The translations under genes were made by a program, and so were the position numbers. DNA of 64,000 nucleotides from Apoderus coryli (lineage: Eukaryota > Arthropoda > Insecta > Coleoptera > Attelabidae), in contig OU452201.1 of the NCBI GenBank assembly GCA_911728435.2, positions 21,638,001 through 21,702,000 on the forward strand. Reading direction: 5' to 3'. Below, piece after piece: positions 46,529 through 58,860 of this stretch. The notes beneath the pieces were generated by a model. The model did not search any database, had not been told where the DNA came from, and was given only the letters and a program-made list of their open reading frames with translations. Positions within the stretch are counted from its first letter, which is position 1; each line of letters opens with the position of its first letter.

Positions 46529-46865
46529 TTAGACAAATTTCAAAGAGCTGTAAAACGGGAAGCAATCAAATTCAATTTGTTCATTGAGGCAGTTATCTTT
46601 GTGGTATTTAGTGTGTTTCAAGATTTCGAGACATTCAAGGTTATTTAATTTTATACTCTTATTGCAGACATGTAGAGGGGTAAACCCTGTAAGGAGATCA
46701 AAGTTATGTCCATTATTGACTATATGGTTAGCGAAGGATGAGTTACTATTAATATCAGTTAAATGTTTATTAGTAGAGTTATCAATGATCTTGGTGTGTT
46801 CAGAGATGCGGGTATTGAAAGTTCTGCCGGTCTGTTTGTTTATAATTTATTAGCATCTACAATTG
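46529..46865 (-). pseudogene. Penelope GIY-YIG endonuclease, C-terminal part
   Basis: The minus frame runs from 46842 to a stop at 46529: QTGRTFNTRISEH, then SFANHIVNNGHNF, LNNLECLEILKHTK and a C-terminus ending YSSLKFV. 'GQTGR.F..R..EH' followed by 'S..A.H....H' is the second half of the GIY-YIG nuclease of Penelope-like elements. Upstream the expected YYIG is lost: NCRC is followed by two stops. The enzyme is therefore dead, but the rest of the domain has no frameshift. Confidence 0.8.
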
Positions 46866-47390
46866 CCATAATTATTGATTATTTTTGACAAGTGTCATAT
46901 TTATTTGCTTTCTAAAGCCATCATGGCCAACTAAAATCAATTCAATTTCAAAGTCATATCACTAGTGTAATAGAAAAAATGTAAAATTGTCAATATTTTG
47001 ACAACTATCAGTTTTTGGAATAGACATCTTTTCATGAACTTGCCCTTGTTTTTGATGCAAAAAAATAAAAAATATATAAAATTGGGGGTTGCCATTTAAA
47101 AGTTTTGAATCTTGACACTTTTCTCAATTAGATTTTTTACCCTTTTTTTCAAATATCATGTATTAATATTTAATAAAATAACATACGTAGACGCCTAAAG
47201 TAATTATTAAAGCTCCCATATAATAAAAAATTGTTATTATTCTTTATTCTGAAAACGTCAATTTTGACATAAAATTTCAAATATTTCGAAAACGGCTGGA
47301 GATATAAGGAGAATCCAAAAAAAAAATAATTTATATAGGGTCGTATTTTAAATAAGGAAGTTGACACGTACTTCCGGTATAAGCCGAAAA

Positions 47391-50040
47391 TTTCCTGAAA
47401 GTTATTTAAAGGAGATATATAACACTGCTAAACCTAGAATATATCTGGAAAAAAATGAATGCACCACAATAAATAATACTCCGATGGCCCTGAATAAATT
47501 TTACTTACATAAAATAAATCAATATTTTTTGCTTAAAGGCTACGAAGTTTACTTTTTAGATGATTTTGAGAACAAGTTGACGCGACTTTTCAATATTGTA
47601 GAATTACAAAACCTGAATATTTAGTAAATTTTAGTTTTCTTAGAACGTATGTGGTTAAATCGGAAATGGAGATATATTTATTTGTGTAGGTAGTTTATTT
47701 AACATTGGCTGTTACAAAAATATAAATTTTTTTCGTGAAATTCCGACGACTATAGATTTTTACTACATCATGGTACATATTTATTATCATGTCTTTTCAA
47801 TAGGCAAACTCATTCTCAGTCCCATTTTTGTGTCATAAGTAATAAAAATAAAATCATATTACTGTTTTCCACGCACACGCATATAACTGTTTTCAACTTT
47901 TTTCTCTCTCATCTTTTGATCAAAAGCTAACTCGAAAATTAATTAAAAATTAACTTAGTTATGATAGATGGTTCCCTGTCTATTTCGGAGGATATAAAAA
48001 AACTTCTGAAAAGTTGTTTATTATTTTTCTGACGTTTATCGAGATATTTCCAAGAGCTAATTATTTTTTGTATATATTTTATGATTGGTTTGGTTATTGT
48101 TTCTACCATATTGAACAAAGTTTTTTTTTTAATTGGTTTACTAATGCGGTGAACATTCTTTCTTTGTAAGCGCACTATATAGGATGTACCATACAAAAAA
48201 TTTTAGCCTGCCGGAAAGCCCAAATTAGCTGACCTACAGATAAGGTTAGTGACTTATGCTAAAAACTGTATGTGAAAACTTTAATATTGTGAAAAGAACC
48301 AACTCCTAGAAAACTACGACGATCAGCTTCATCACAATTTGTGTGCGACTATAATAATAACTATAATTATTATAGCTACCTGGAAGTGTAAAATTTATTC
48401 ATAAAATTTTCAGAGACTAGGTCTGTTTGAGTAGTTGATGAATTATAAATACAGTATTTTAATGAAATTTCTCATGACTTAAAAACTTCTCTATAATTAA
48501 TTATTGTTATAATTTTATATTGTATCGGGAAATTACTCTGATACTCGAGAAACCTATCAGAACTAATGTAAGAGGGTTTTCGGTATCATTTTGTACACAA
48601 AATATCTTCTACCCACTAACTGTTATTTTAGTTGAGAACAGACTAATTTTTGAGAGACACAAATTCTCTTTATTCCTGATGTGTGGTAGGAATTCTACAA
48701 CTGCTTTTACAATCAGGGTAGTGTATTTGTTCCTAATACTTGCCTATAATCTCTTGATTGGTCAGATAAATTTCTGTTTGTTTAGGAAAGATGTGTATAC
48801 AGAGTTAACTATCACTTAGTATAAAAATTTTAACCACGTGTTCAGGGAAGCATAAAAAGCTATAAAACAATTTGTTTCGGAATTTTTAGTTGATGTTTAA
48901 AAAATAGGCCAAACTCACGTTTTTCCCCGGTAAATTTATGACAACCACTTTTCAAGATCGCTTTCAACATACGAACAGCTGTATGAGTTGCCAATTGTAG
49001 AGAGGATGAAAATAAACATTTTTGTTAAAAATAAGAATTCAGATACCTGAAAATTAGTTCATCTCGATTTCTGCAGAATTGTATATTACTTCTACATTGC
49101 AAACTGTAAACTCCTAAAACTATACTTTCGCATACTGAATACACTAACATTAATAACAAAAGATTGCCGCAAGCACATTAAAATGCCCGTTAATTTTACT
49201 TAAATCGAAAGTTAACGAAATATTAAACTATGATCTTGCGGCTATTACCCGGGGACCATATATACGACTACCGTAAAATGTTTACGTCTGACAGGCAGCT
49301 GTAGCGATGCTGACTTTGTCTTCAGTCTTATAATACCTGATCAATAACAGTCGATCTGAATCACTGCAGAATTGATGGTATATTACTTCTTCCTCCTAAA
49401 ACACTAACACTAATAATAAAACCAAAAAGTAAGACACATCACAACGCCAATAGGTAATAATGTGTACCTACACTGTAAAATGTACAAATGAAAATAAATG
49501 CTTCAAATTACAAAGCATGAACAGAAACAAATAAAAAATACGGTTATAAGGGTTTCCACAAGAGTACGAAACCGTCTGAGACAGGCAGGATTCTGCGCAA
49601 ATCAATGATGAGACATGATCAACCGCTCACCTCACTTGAAATTTTTTATAAAAGGAACCTGAAACTGCTGTCAAAATTACCATTAGCTACGAAACATTTT
49701 GCGCTTAATTTGTCACGTAACTAGGTTTGTTCCCACAGGCTTCCGAAACCCTCAGGAGCAGTCTGAATTCTGCACATAACGTTGACACGCGTTGTAATTC
49801 ATTTACGCAGAATCGTGACGCTTGTGAAAACAAACCTATACTGTCCATTAAATTTGTAAAAGGAACGGGCTTGACATACAGGTGACTAAAAATTGCTGAT
49901 ATGACGCGTAGAAGGATAACCCCTATTATGCTTATAGGAAATGCTCATTAGGCAGAATATAGTTCATATGATAAATACGGAAAGATATGCATATAACATG
50001 AAATGACGTAAATATTAACTATGTGAAAAATTCAAACGAG
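47391..50040. other. No recognisable gene; weak duplication near 49 kb
   Basis: Short frames at 47361-47624, 47939-48196 and 48520-48819 match nothing known. Segments at about 49037-49167 and 49334-49434 share ATACCTGA, CTGCAGAATTG, TATATTACTTCT and ACACTAACA in the same order, so they look like an old direct duplication about 295 bp apart. A+T-rich otherwise. Confidence 0.4.
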
Positions 50041-50195
50041 GAATTAACAACAGTTACGTCTACAAATTAAGGGTTCAGTTGATCAAATCCGCAATAAACC
50101 TGGACTTTTTGCACGTATTCGAAGTTCAGTGAATAAGCGCGTAAATAAGTGTGGTGAAGTTAACGGTGGCCGCTTTGAAGAGTATTTGATGTTGT
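50041..50195 (+). pseudogene. Mariner-like (DUF4817-type) transposase, C-terminal tail
   Basis: The frame reads QIRNKPGLFARIRSSVNKRV then NKCGEVNGGRFEEYLML and a stop at about 50195. This is the typical end of insect mariner-like transposases ('...R.C....G..FE.LL'). The upstream catalytic part is missing. Confidence 0.65.
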
Positions 50196-52012
50196 AGTGC
50201 TGTGATCTTAATGGAGTGTTTGTTACCCTCTGTGTTGTTCCTGATAGAGAGGGTCCACTTTGTCGTGGTCGTCGGGCTGAGTGCCTCTCATTAAACAAGA
50301 AGAGTGAACGAGGGAAAACAAGCGGTCTTCACGAAGTTCAAAAATCATTGTATAACATGTTTTAAAGAAATCAGAGCATATTGCAACATTCAATGCTAGA
50401 CATATCCGAAAGGTAGCTGCTAACATAATATTTCGCATAATTGTAGTCACAATTATCATCTACGTTTTGTAAACAAAATTTTTTACTTTAAATGCGTGGT
50501 AAATCGATACACGTGGCAACATGGCGGTGTATCATAACCTTTAATCAAATGCGTAATTTAACTTATGTCGGGCAGGCGGTCATTGGTGTCGTAAAAAGGG
50601 GGTTTAATATGATTTACATAAAAAATATTTCCAGCTTAAAAAAAAAATGTTGGAAATTTTTTGAAATGCGGTTCTATTAAATCTTATTTTTCTCTAACTC
50701 CAGTTAAAATTTTTGTACTGAGTGATAGTTAACACTCTATAATAAATATCAGTTTCATAAAAAAATTTCATCAAATGTAGACAATGATAATATTTCGAGA
50801 ATAAAAGTAGAGTTCAGTTTAATTTACCCTATAGTATTTGGTCTCCTAGGATCAACATATCGGATTCCGAAATGCATGAAATTATGATCGTTTATCGAAA
50901 TGTTACAAAAAATGTACTGTAGGTAGACGTTTTGAATAAATTATGTTGTTATACTGGAACGTAGATAATCCTTTTAATAAATTAACAGGCCACAATTAAA
51001 CGGCTATAAATATGTGCTGTAATAAAAATTTAGCAATGTTTGGAAAATTTAAAATGACAAAACTGACACATTAAATTACTTTCTAAAATACAGGTAGTTA
51101 GCGGACGACAGTATCACATTTCAATCCGACGACGGCTTTACGACTGAAAAAAAATAAAAATGAAATTGACATGCAAATCCCACAAAATTGGAGGCCTATA
51201 TAAATATTCAAAAATTACGATTCACCAGAATATGCAAGCGGATTAAATTGGAGGGAAAAAAATGTTCTTCTACAAATTTTAGAGTAGATATAATAATAAG
51301 GGAATAGTTTCCTTAATTTGAAGTATTAGGACATTTCGGATTATACTAACCACATTATAGAAAATGATCTGTTCTAACAACCGATATCGATCTGAGGGCT
51401 ATCAGAGTGTGTCAAAACTGAATTCCCAGGAGAAAACTGCATTGACATCAGTAGTTTAAAAGAAATTAAAGTAAATGTTAAGAAATACTCCATTTCCAAA
51501 GTGAAGTGCAATTTAAATGCAAATAAAGAAAAACTCTTCACCATCACAAAAATATTAAAATTATTTCGCTGCCTGAGACACATTTCAAGGGTCTATACTC
51601 CCTTATCCCATAAAGCATCAATCACATAACATATTATACTAAATCTAAAATGATTCGATGAAATATATTTTTTAATTCAATATTAGACACAAAAAACTGT
51701 TCCTCAATAATCAATAAAAGAAACAAACACGAGTATGGTACATTTAAATAAAAATTAAAATTAGGGCGAATTTATATAATTTAAATACATTTTATAAAGA
51801 GCTTCTGCCCTGGCGTAAAACATAATTATTATAAAAAATATGTTGTTTTTGGTGACCATTGAAGTATCTAATTATTTTTTAGAGATTCATTAGAAATGTA
51901 TAATATAGTTCCTGATATTTTAATGTAACCAATATAACTACAGTTATTTTTTATTTCATTTATTTGTTTGTCTAACGGGCTTACTGCTAATACTACAAGA
52001 CAAAAAAGAGGA
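50196..52012. other. No recognisable gene
   Basis: GC-richer patch at 50200-50310 just after the transposase tail, otherwise A+T-rich with short chance frames. Confidence 0.45.
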
Positions 52013-52730
52013 TACAGGGTGTTTCAAAAAAACGCGGCCATATTTAAAAGGGAGATTTTTCCAGGTCATTTTATGAAAAAAAGTTCCCATAAACATACGT
52101 CCGGAAATGCATTGTTTCCAAGATAGAAGGAGTTTTTTTTTTTGTAACTCTACTAAAATGCGCTGGTGCGCTATCGTGCATAAACCACATTGCATTTCTT
52201 ATTACCAAGGGCACGTTTTCCAGAAATCCAGGTGTGTCCCAGAAACTTGTGATATACCTCTGCGGTAATTCTTCTTGGTAGAAATACAGGCCTATGAAGC
52301 AGTCATTCATAATTACAATTTAAACGTTCAAGGAGAACTAATGTCGAAAATAATCTTCAACTCTCGTATGCGCATTTTCATCACACCATAATTGGTTGTT
52401 CTCAAATTTCTTATTTCATTTCATAAAAAGCTTGCTTTATCACTAAACAAAATCAATATCAGTAGTTGAGAAATTTCAACAATTTTGTACAAAAGCCATT
52501 GACAGAATGGACGAACATCAGCAGGAATGAGTACTCGAACGCGTTAGATGTGGTATGGATATAACACATAGTCCTTATATCAATGCACCAAACAGTACTA
52601 TAACTTACATTCAAAACCTCAGCATCTTTTGGAGCCACCATTCAGCACATCCTATTCCAGCTCCAATGTTCTTGCTGTCCTTGGCCTTCCTATTCCTCTA
52701 CGAGGCGCGTTAAAATTCAATTGCGGAAGG
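52013..52730 (-). mobile_element. Mariner-like (DUF4817-type) element, internally deleted
   Basis: The left edge is TA followed by CAGGGTGTTTCAAAAAAACG at 52015, a mariner-type inverted-repeat end. Reading the minus strand from about 52700: NVSYSTVW (HTH end), ADVRP with FCQWLL-like residues, FSDKASF (first catalytic Asp), then NDCFIGLYFYQEELPQRYIT and FLENVPLVIRNAMWFMHDSA with PAHFSRV (second Asp block). The sequence then passes straight into the terminal repeat, so the last catalytic block and C-terminus are deleted. Several frameshifts. No matching right end was found. Confidence 0.75.
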
Positions 52731-53129
52731 AGGAATTTATAAGCTCAACATAGATAGTTGATAAACCTAGACCCTACGTAGTTCGAGAAAATCAACATTA
52801 AATCTTTCAAGTAGATATCCGTGGTCGACACCTCTAATCGACAATCGGTCATCGAAAGAAATTTCAGCTGTATGTCCACAAGTTTAAACATAATATGAAA
52901 TTGATATATATAAGAGATTACACAACTATAGCATACTCGAGTTTACACCTGACACGTGCAAAATAAAGTGATATAAAACAGTCGAAACCCTCAAAAGAAA
53001 TCCCAAACTACGAAGAGCAGAACAACATATCATGTCAATGATGTGATCATTCAATAACAGGTCACAATCAGAAGAATCCAAGTTCTGTCGTCTGCGTACA
53101 ACTAACTAAGGAGGTAGCATTAATACGAT
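52731..53129. other. No recognisable gene
   Basis: Nothing identified. Confidence 0.4.
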
Positions 53130-53510
53130 AATTGAAATCATGCGGACTCCGACTTCTGGACACTGTTAAACATTTACATTATTTATTGACGTTTAGTGCT
53201 AAATTAGTTTCTGTACAACACTATGATAAAGCATTCAGATCGGAAGGTCCCAAAATGATCATAAATATATTCAAATCATCGGCATTTGTGATCCCCCGAA
53301 CGACGTGCTTAATGTAGATATCAAATATAAACGGAGAAAGGTTGCTTCCCTGAGGAGCACCGCAGTTTACTATGAATTTGGGAGACCTAAAGCCGCCATA
53401 CTCCACAAATTGCTCTCTATCTGATAAATATGAGTCAAACAGAGATCTTTCTCTTCGAAAAGTCTGTTGCCCAGACTCATAACAGGAATTGCCGGTTATA
53501 ACATTCATTT
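53130..53510 (-). mobile_element. LINE reverse transcriptase fragment (catalytic region)
   Basis: Minus frame 53508-53221 contains SLFDSYLSDREQFVEYGGFR, then CGAPQGSNLSPFIFDIYI (RT block 4) and NADDLNIFMI (catalytic block 5, both aspartates kept). The order is that of Jockey-like LINEs; a deletion between blocks 4 and 5 shortens the spacing. It is cut on both sides. Confidence 0.8.
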
Positions 53511-54764
53511 GTATCAGCGAATCTTTATTTTTTTAACTGCGTGCATTAATTTAAATAATGCCCTACCCTTACGGCAGACTGTAGTAGTGTGTAGTGCTCT
53601 TATTACAGAGGTGGGAATCCGCAGCTTGTTTTAGTTTTTTCTTCTTACCTTAATAAGTATTTAACTTGGAATTTTTTTAGTTATTGTTTTTCATTACATT
53701 GACAAATATTTTATAGCAACTTGTTACTTATCCACGGAACTCTCCGTAAACAAAACCAAAAAAAATATTAAATTTCACGCCAACCCTAACAACGACGCGA
53801 CAATTGCCATGTTTTATTTTTCGCAATAATTTAAACTGAAGTTAGTCCAGTTACGTAATTTAATGCCAGTTTGTGTTATCAACCCATTAATTACAAAATG
53901 GCCGCTCTAAATTCCAGTAGCGTATAGAGAAAAAAAATGTGGGTAAAATATTATTTGGTGTAATGCGTGCATCTGCTAAAAGCTTGTTTTTATTATGACA
54001 ATATAAAAATTTGTTGCCACGTTTATTCGTACTCGTATATCTTGGTGTTACTTAGTTTTTAAGATTTGTGGTAATAATTTTACAATACAACTTTATCTAC
54101 CTAAACTTCTGAAAATAATAGACAAACTGATTTCTTGTACAGTGTAATTCTATTAAAACTTTGATCTTCAAATGTCATTTTTGAGACGAAACCGAAATTA
54201 TACCTATGGTTTTAGTTCCAAAGCTTTTTAATTATAGTTTTCACAAATTTTTCTAGAAGGCACATTTGTTATTATAAAACTACCGAAAAACTTTAGAATA
54301 ATCCGGAATTTAACTAGTTTTGCAAACATACGCAGATCTGTGATTTTGCTTTAGGTTTAGGTACTAGGTCATGTCTATTAAATGAAATACTAACTGGAAA
54401 TTAACTAGTCATGGATATTGCAACGGCCGCTCCCATATGCATAAAGTTTAATTACAATTAAACTGAGTAAGCAGCCCACCTAAGCTAGTTAGAAAACAAG
54501 CGGCAATAAATCAGCGATGGAACGGAATGCCTTTTATATCGTAGAGCTCTGCTATCTATTGGATTAGTGAAATACTTAGCTACTGTATAATTATTACATC
54601 AGTATAATTTTAGTTGCTACAAAAATATAAGTAAATGCATTTTTATATTTTAAAAATTGGTAGGAATGGAGTTTTAAGCTTTGTTATTCCATCCTAGAAA
54701 AATTACAACGGCAAACTCATTTGAAATGGGAATTTCACGCTCTTAGTTTAATTATTCTACAGTG
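53511..54764. other. No recognisable gene
   Basis: A+T-rich, nothing identified. Confidence 0.5.
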
Positions 54765-55640
54765 TTGACCAAAAGTCACGCATGAACTCGATAATCGTTA
54801 AAGGCCATTTTATTTTTGAAGAAACGTTCGCACATGACACTTTTGATTTAAAGTTGCCCATTTTTTGACATAACGGAGAATTATACAAGGTTGATCATGT
54901 AGTAGATAAACGTTATTCGATATAATATGGTTCTCTTATGGAACCCCCGTGTATTATTAATTTTTTTGATTCTCCATAAGATCTTAACAATATCTGATAT
55001 GTTTTAGCAAACCGTAATTTGAATTCTTTGATCACGTTTCTTATAATTTAAGGGGATACTTTTCGATTCATCTACATACACTACAATGTGTTTAAAATAA
55101 CCCCAAACAAAAAATTAAGGCGACCTACCAGGGCACACGATTTCACCCCTTCGCTTAATCTGTCGGCGCGGAAATACGTTTTAATTACGACTCACTTGTA
55201 TACTAAATTGTGGAGGAGCACCTCTTGTTAAAACCCTGTTGGGCTTAGGTGGAGTTCGAAATATTCGACAATAATGGGGATTCTTCTTAAAAATTGAAAA
55301 TAACTTTGTACTGTTAAAGTGTCATCGAAAATATATGGTCCTATAACTCTGTCATTCACAATTGCGGCCCAAATATTGACAGATTCAGCACCCAGTTTTG
55401 TCTGTTCACGACACTATCCAGACAAAATGTTGACTCTGCGGAAAATATTATTTTCCGAATGCAAAATTGATCATTATTTGCCGTATTCATTAAAATTTCG
55501 CTCATGAATCAATTTTACTTTAGACGAATGATATTTTTGTTTGTTGCTCAAAACAAATAATCTGGACTTGGGTCAGCATCTTTCAAGCGAAAATTCACGC
55601 AATTGTATGATGCGTGCAACTCAAAAGAGGGCGGAATTAT
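54765..55640 (-). mobile_element. Mariner-like element, 3' half
   Basis: The minus strand carries NDQFCIRKIIFSAESTFCLD (first catalytic block, with Ala where the family has Asp), SVVNRQN, then VNIWAAIVNDRVIGPYIFDD with QSYFQFLRRIP, then GRSP and FFVWGYFKHIVVY (third block). It ends at 54765 with the terminus CAGTGTTGACCAAAAGTCAC (read on the plus strand). The region of the second catalytic Asp is deleted. No partner terminus was found near 55.7-55.9 kb, so the 5' end is lost. Confidence 0.75.
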
Positions 55641-55889
55641 CAGCGATGCATCGAAATCTACACTGAAGGCGAGATAGCCAGTCTAACAGAGAGCTCATAT
55701 TTCTTTGGCTAAAAAATCGTACGGGAATTGGATAAGAACAACAGATTTGCTAGTAAGAAAGGACGAAAATCCTTTTTGTAGAGCTTGAATCATTTTGTGG
55801 CTTAGGGACGAGCACCTACAAGAATCCTCACAATAGATCTTCTGGTCGCAGTGCACGACACATTTTTAATTCAATGTTAATATTAAATT

Positions 55890-56138
55890 CTAAGGCGCAC
55901 GATCAGCTTTTCTGGAAAAATTAAGAAAGGTATTAATCTCTAGACGGTTTTTCTCTAAGCCCCAATTGAAAGTAACACTTAGGTCCCTGTTAATAGAGTC
56001 AATCTGCATAGCCTCAGCAAAGTATATGAGAGAGGAGTACGATAATCGTTGTAAATTTGTTTTGTATCTAAAAAGATAAGGACACTTACGTATGGAAAAA
56101 TAAAAAATAATAATACAAAACTTAGCCCTGTGGTACAC
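55890..56138 (-). pseudogene. Possible LINE reverse transcriptase fragment
   Basis: The C-terminal half of an 82-codon minus frame reads DSINRDLSVTFNWGLEKNRL then EINTFLNFSRKA. This resembles the stretch after the catalytic block in some LINEs ('..LN.DL..V..WG..N.LEFN..KT....SRK'). The first half has no known motif. Moderate to low certainty. Confidence 0.4.
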
Positions 56139-56341
56139 ACGCGTTGATTAACAAATTGTCAGTGTCATCAACAACCTCTTAAAGAGCAGTACTTGCTAAA
56201 AACTAGACTCAAGTCATTTGAGACTAGAAGAAAATTTGACATCCTCATGAAAAGTACGATTATGAGATGATTAAAATAAAATAATATTTTTTTTTTAAGA
56301 AGTAGTCCATATTGAAGTGTAGTAGAGCGATATATTTATAT

Positions 56342-56482
56342 GTTCTTGAAATGAAAGTCAACCTTCACGAAACGAATTTAATATTAATTAATAGATCACT
56401 CAAAAATTATTTCATTAATAATTTTAGAGGGATCTATTAAATTAATACGTTTAGTGGAGGTTGCCTTTCGTTTCAAGAACAA
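56342..56482. mobile_element. Inverted pair of Penelope-like end blocks
   Basis: TCTTGAAATGAAAGTCAACC at 56343 and GGTTGCCTTTCGTTTCAAGA at about 56461 are inverted copies of the end block seen at 23.75, 24.43 and 33.1 kb. The words GAATTTAAT/ATTAAATT and TAGATC/GATCTA also mirror each other. The arms are only about 60 bp. No hammerhead core is left between them. Confidence 0.6.
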
Positions 56483-57984
56483 ATAAAATAATTGTTAGCG
56501 AATCACCTACTGCATAAAAATGGTCTTTAAATCGTATAGATAATTCAATAATACACCTCGACACCTACATTATATTTCAATTTCTGAATAAATGATAGAA
56601 ACAGCACTAAATTGCTCATGCAATTAGCTTTAAATTTAGTGAACAAACTTTAAATCTGTTTTGTGTCGGGATTTCGTAAAAGTTTTGGTAACTTTTTATC
56701 ATATTAGTAAATTTATAACACTACACCTAATCAGCATTAACGCAAAGCTTTTAGTTGAAAGGTGAATAATAATATAATCTCAATTTGAAACCAGCAGAAC
56801 CATGACATATGTTTCGTGCCTAATTAGTTATTATTTTATATTTTAAGTATCTTGAAATTAACATTCGGTAATTCTACATCAATTTAGATATAATTCCAAT
56901 ACTATTTAAGTTGTTAGTTTTTATGGTTCATTGTATATATAGTTATATGGTTCATTTATTACCCTAATAATTTAGATTTTTAGGGATTCCTTTTATAGCA
57001 GATCTAGGGATCTCTTTTACAGCTGCCCGTTGGTTTTTCCCTCAATTTCAGGAAGTTTTTTATTTCTTTAATCTTTACGATATTGAAGTTGTCACGTAAC
57101 CTTTACAGCGTTTATGACCTGTAGATAGCAATTAAGTCATATAAATATCGTATACATGGCAATTACAGCTCAATTGGAAATACCCAAAATTTAAGGTTTA
57201 CTGTACCTATATTGCATGTATTGTTGTATTGTGTTCTTGGGTGTTTTTTTTTCTGGTATATATATTGCATTCACGTTCATTTTTCATTCAGTCATTTTTC
57301 ATCGGTCAGTAACAAACGATCAGTAAAACAAACAATTTTCATAACAAACACGGCTTAGTAGACATAGTTTTAAATTTATACTTTTCATTTTACGTATATA
57401 TAGTTTTTTGTGTAAGTAGTGATCCTTTGTATTAGTGTTAAATAAATAGTGTTTAATTTAGAAATTAATATCTATGTGTTTAATTTGAACTATTTAAATC
57501 TACTTTTAATTAAGTAAGATTACACTGAAAATACAAGCGGGGTTAATAACAATTAATTCGTACCGCTAATTCAGTGCCGCAACAACATAGATTTGTCTCT
57601 TTTTTAACTTAATAATAAATTCGCTCTATGTGCAACAGATATAATACACGCTGCTTTCAACAAACTCTAACTATAGTCCGATGTGAGTTAAATTGTATTT
57701 GACCCCAGGCGCTAGCGTATTGTCATTAAAATAAACAGTGTTGCAGGGATAAATTTCTCTCTTGGGACTTAATTATGATAGTTTAAGTTAATACCAATAC
57801 ATAAGATACCCAAACAAGATTAGAAACACGTTTGACTTGAAAGGTTTTGGTTTAACTGGGTAAACCATTCCATGTACCAAACGTCTCAAAATCATAATAA
57901 CACCAAATAATATATACCTGTATACAAACCGTTTTCACCATTAGTCTATATAGCGAAACATAATCCTTATCTAATATTTTTTTG
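56483..57984. other. No recognisable gene
   Basis: A+T-rich, with TATATATA-type words near 56935 and 57255. No frame or repeat I can support. Confidence 0.5.
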
Positions 57985-58860
57985 TACATATAATGCATTG
58001 TCCTAGTTCTGTGCTGGAATAGACGTCAATGATTTCATTGTCAAAACCTGGGATAGACTCGACAAACTTCTTTTCGATTATGCTTTTCAGAAAAATTTTA
58101 ATGCGTTTCAGGGTTGAAATACATTGTCCACATTGGGCTGTTGCCATGGATATAAAAATTATATCCAACAGTTTATTTTCGTCAAACCCTTTGTAGGTTA
58201 TTTTCTGATATGATAAAATTGGCAAAATACCACGTATACAGTACACATACACATGTCAGCGCGTTCAAAAAATGCTGAAAGTTTGCTTTTTAATCTTACA
58301 CTGTCGCATATAGGATAATATTTTACAGATTCATGAAATGCACGTCTATAAGTTTTAAAATTTTGAAAATCAAATAATTTTGCTACATTCAAGTGATCCT
58401 TAAAATCTAATTTGGCGTAAAATAGGCTCTGCTAGCTCCAGCAGACATTTTCTGTTTGACAATGAATGCAATGTATGTTATCAGACGAAGAAGAGAATTT
58501 AAAATAGTTTGCTATTCAGTTACCAATGTATTCCCTTATTATCAGCGTTTACAAATTTGTCCATTGAATACGTATCGATTGATAACAACCATTTTCCGAT
58601 TATTAGACGGGTCTGTAGTTTTGTCGGCTTCCAAAACAATAAAATTTGCATATTGAATATCTGTTATTTCCTGTTTGTAAATTCCCAACATTGAATATGA
58701 CAATTCGTTCTGAATAATATTTGAGACACCTTTGAACACTGTTGGACCTTTTCTATGCGTCTAATTCTGCAGCGAAGTTTATTAAGCCTATATAAATACC
58801 TGCATTATCCGGTGTCGATGCCTCATCATAGCCAATTCAGGCTCGGCTAAATTTTATACA
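57985..58860 (-). pseudogene. hAT transposase-like pseudogene (DUF4371 and dimerisation domain)
   Basis: On the minus strand: RGYDEASTPDNAGIYIGLIN then FAAELDA (about 58830-58770); SNIIQNELSYSMLGIYKQEI and FIVLEADKTTDPSNNRKMVV with INRYV (the DUF4371 block with the conserved 'DETTD'-like acidic motif); a gap; FQNFKTYRRAFHES; RLKSKLSAFFERADM; then TAQCGQCISTLKRIKIFLKS and KKFVESIPGFDNEIIDVYSS. The last part is the dimerisation domain of the ZMYM/hAT-like group. A large part of the core is deleted and frames shift at least twice. It is degraded and not a host ZMYM gene. Confidence 0.75.

Larger units (their letters stand above)
45840..46865 (-). mobile_element. Penelope-like element, 3' part with endonuclease remnant and hammerhead end
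   Basis: On the minus strand the GIY-YIG endonuclease end (46865-46529) is followed by about 570 bp of untranslated sequence, a hammerhead motif (45953-45912) and a terminal segment reaching about 45840 (ending GCGACAGCATTTTATTTC). This is the order expected for the 3' end of a Penelope-like retroelement whose terminal repeat carries the ribozyme. The reverse transcriptase was not found upstream (46866-47330), so the copy is 5'-truncated. Confidence 0.75.
45659..47390. repeat. Interval bounded by ACTTCCGG inverted repeats
   Basis: 45659-45718 (ACTTCCGGTTATACCGAAAG, then GTCAACTTCCTTATTTCAAA, then CAACCCTATATA) matches 47332-47390 in reverse complement over about 60 bp with few differences. 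The interval of 1.73 kb encloses the Penelope-like remnant. The motif family is the same as at 1834-3006. It may be a MITE-like element that received a Penelope insertion, or two copies in opposite orientation. Confidence 0.55.

Noticed and set aside
48520..48819. 99-codon open frame
   Set aside because: No recognisable family and ordinary A+T-rich composition.
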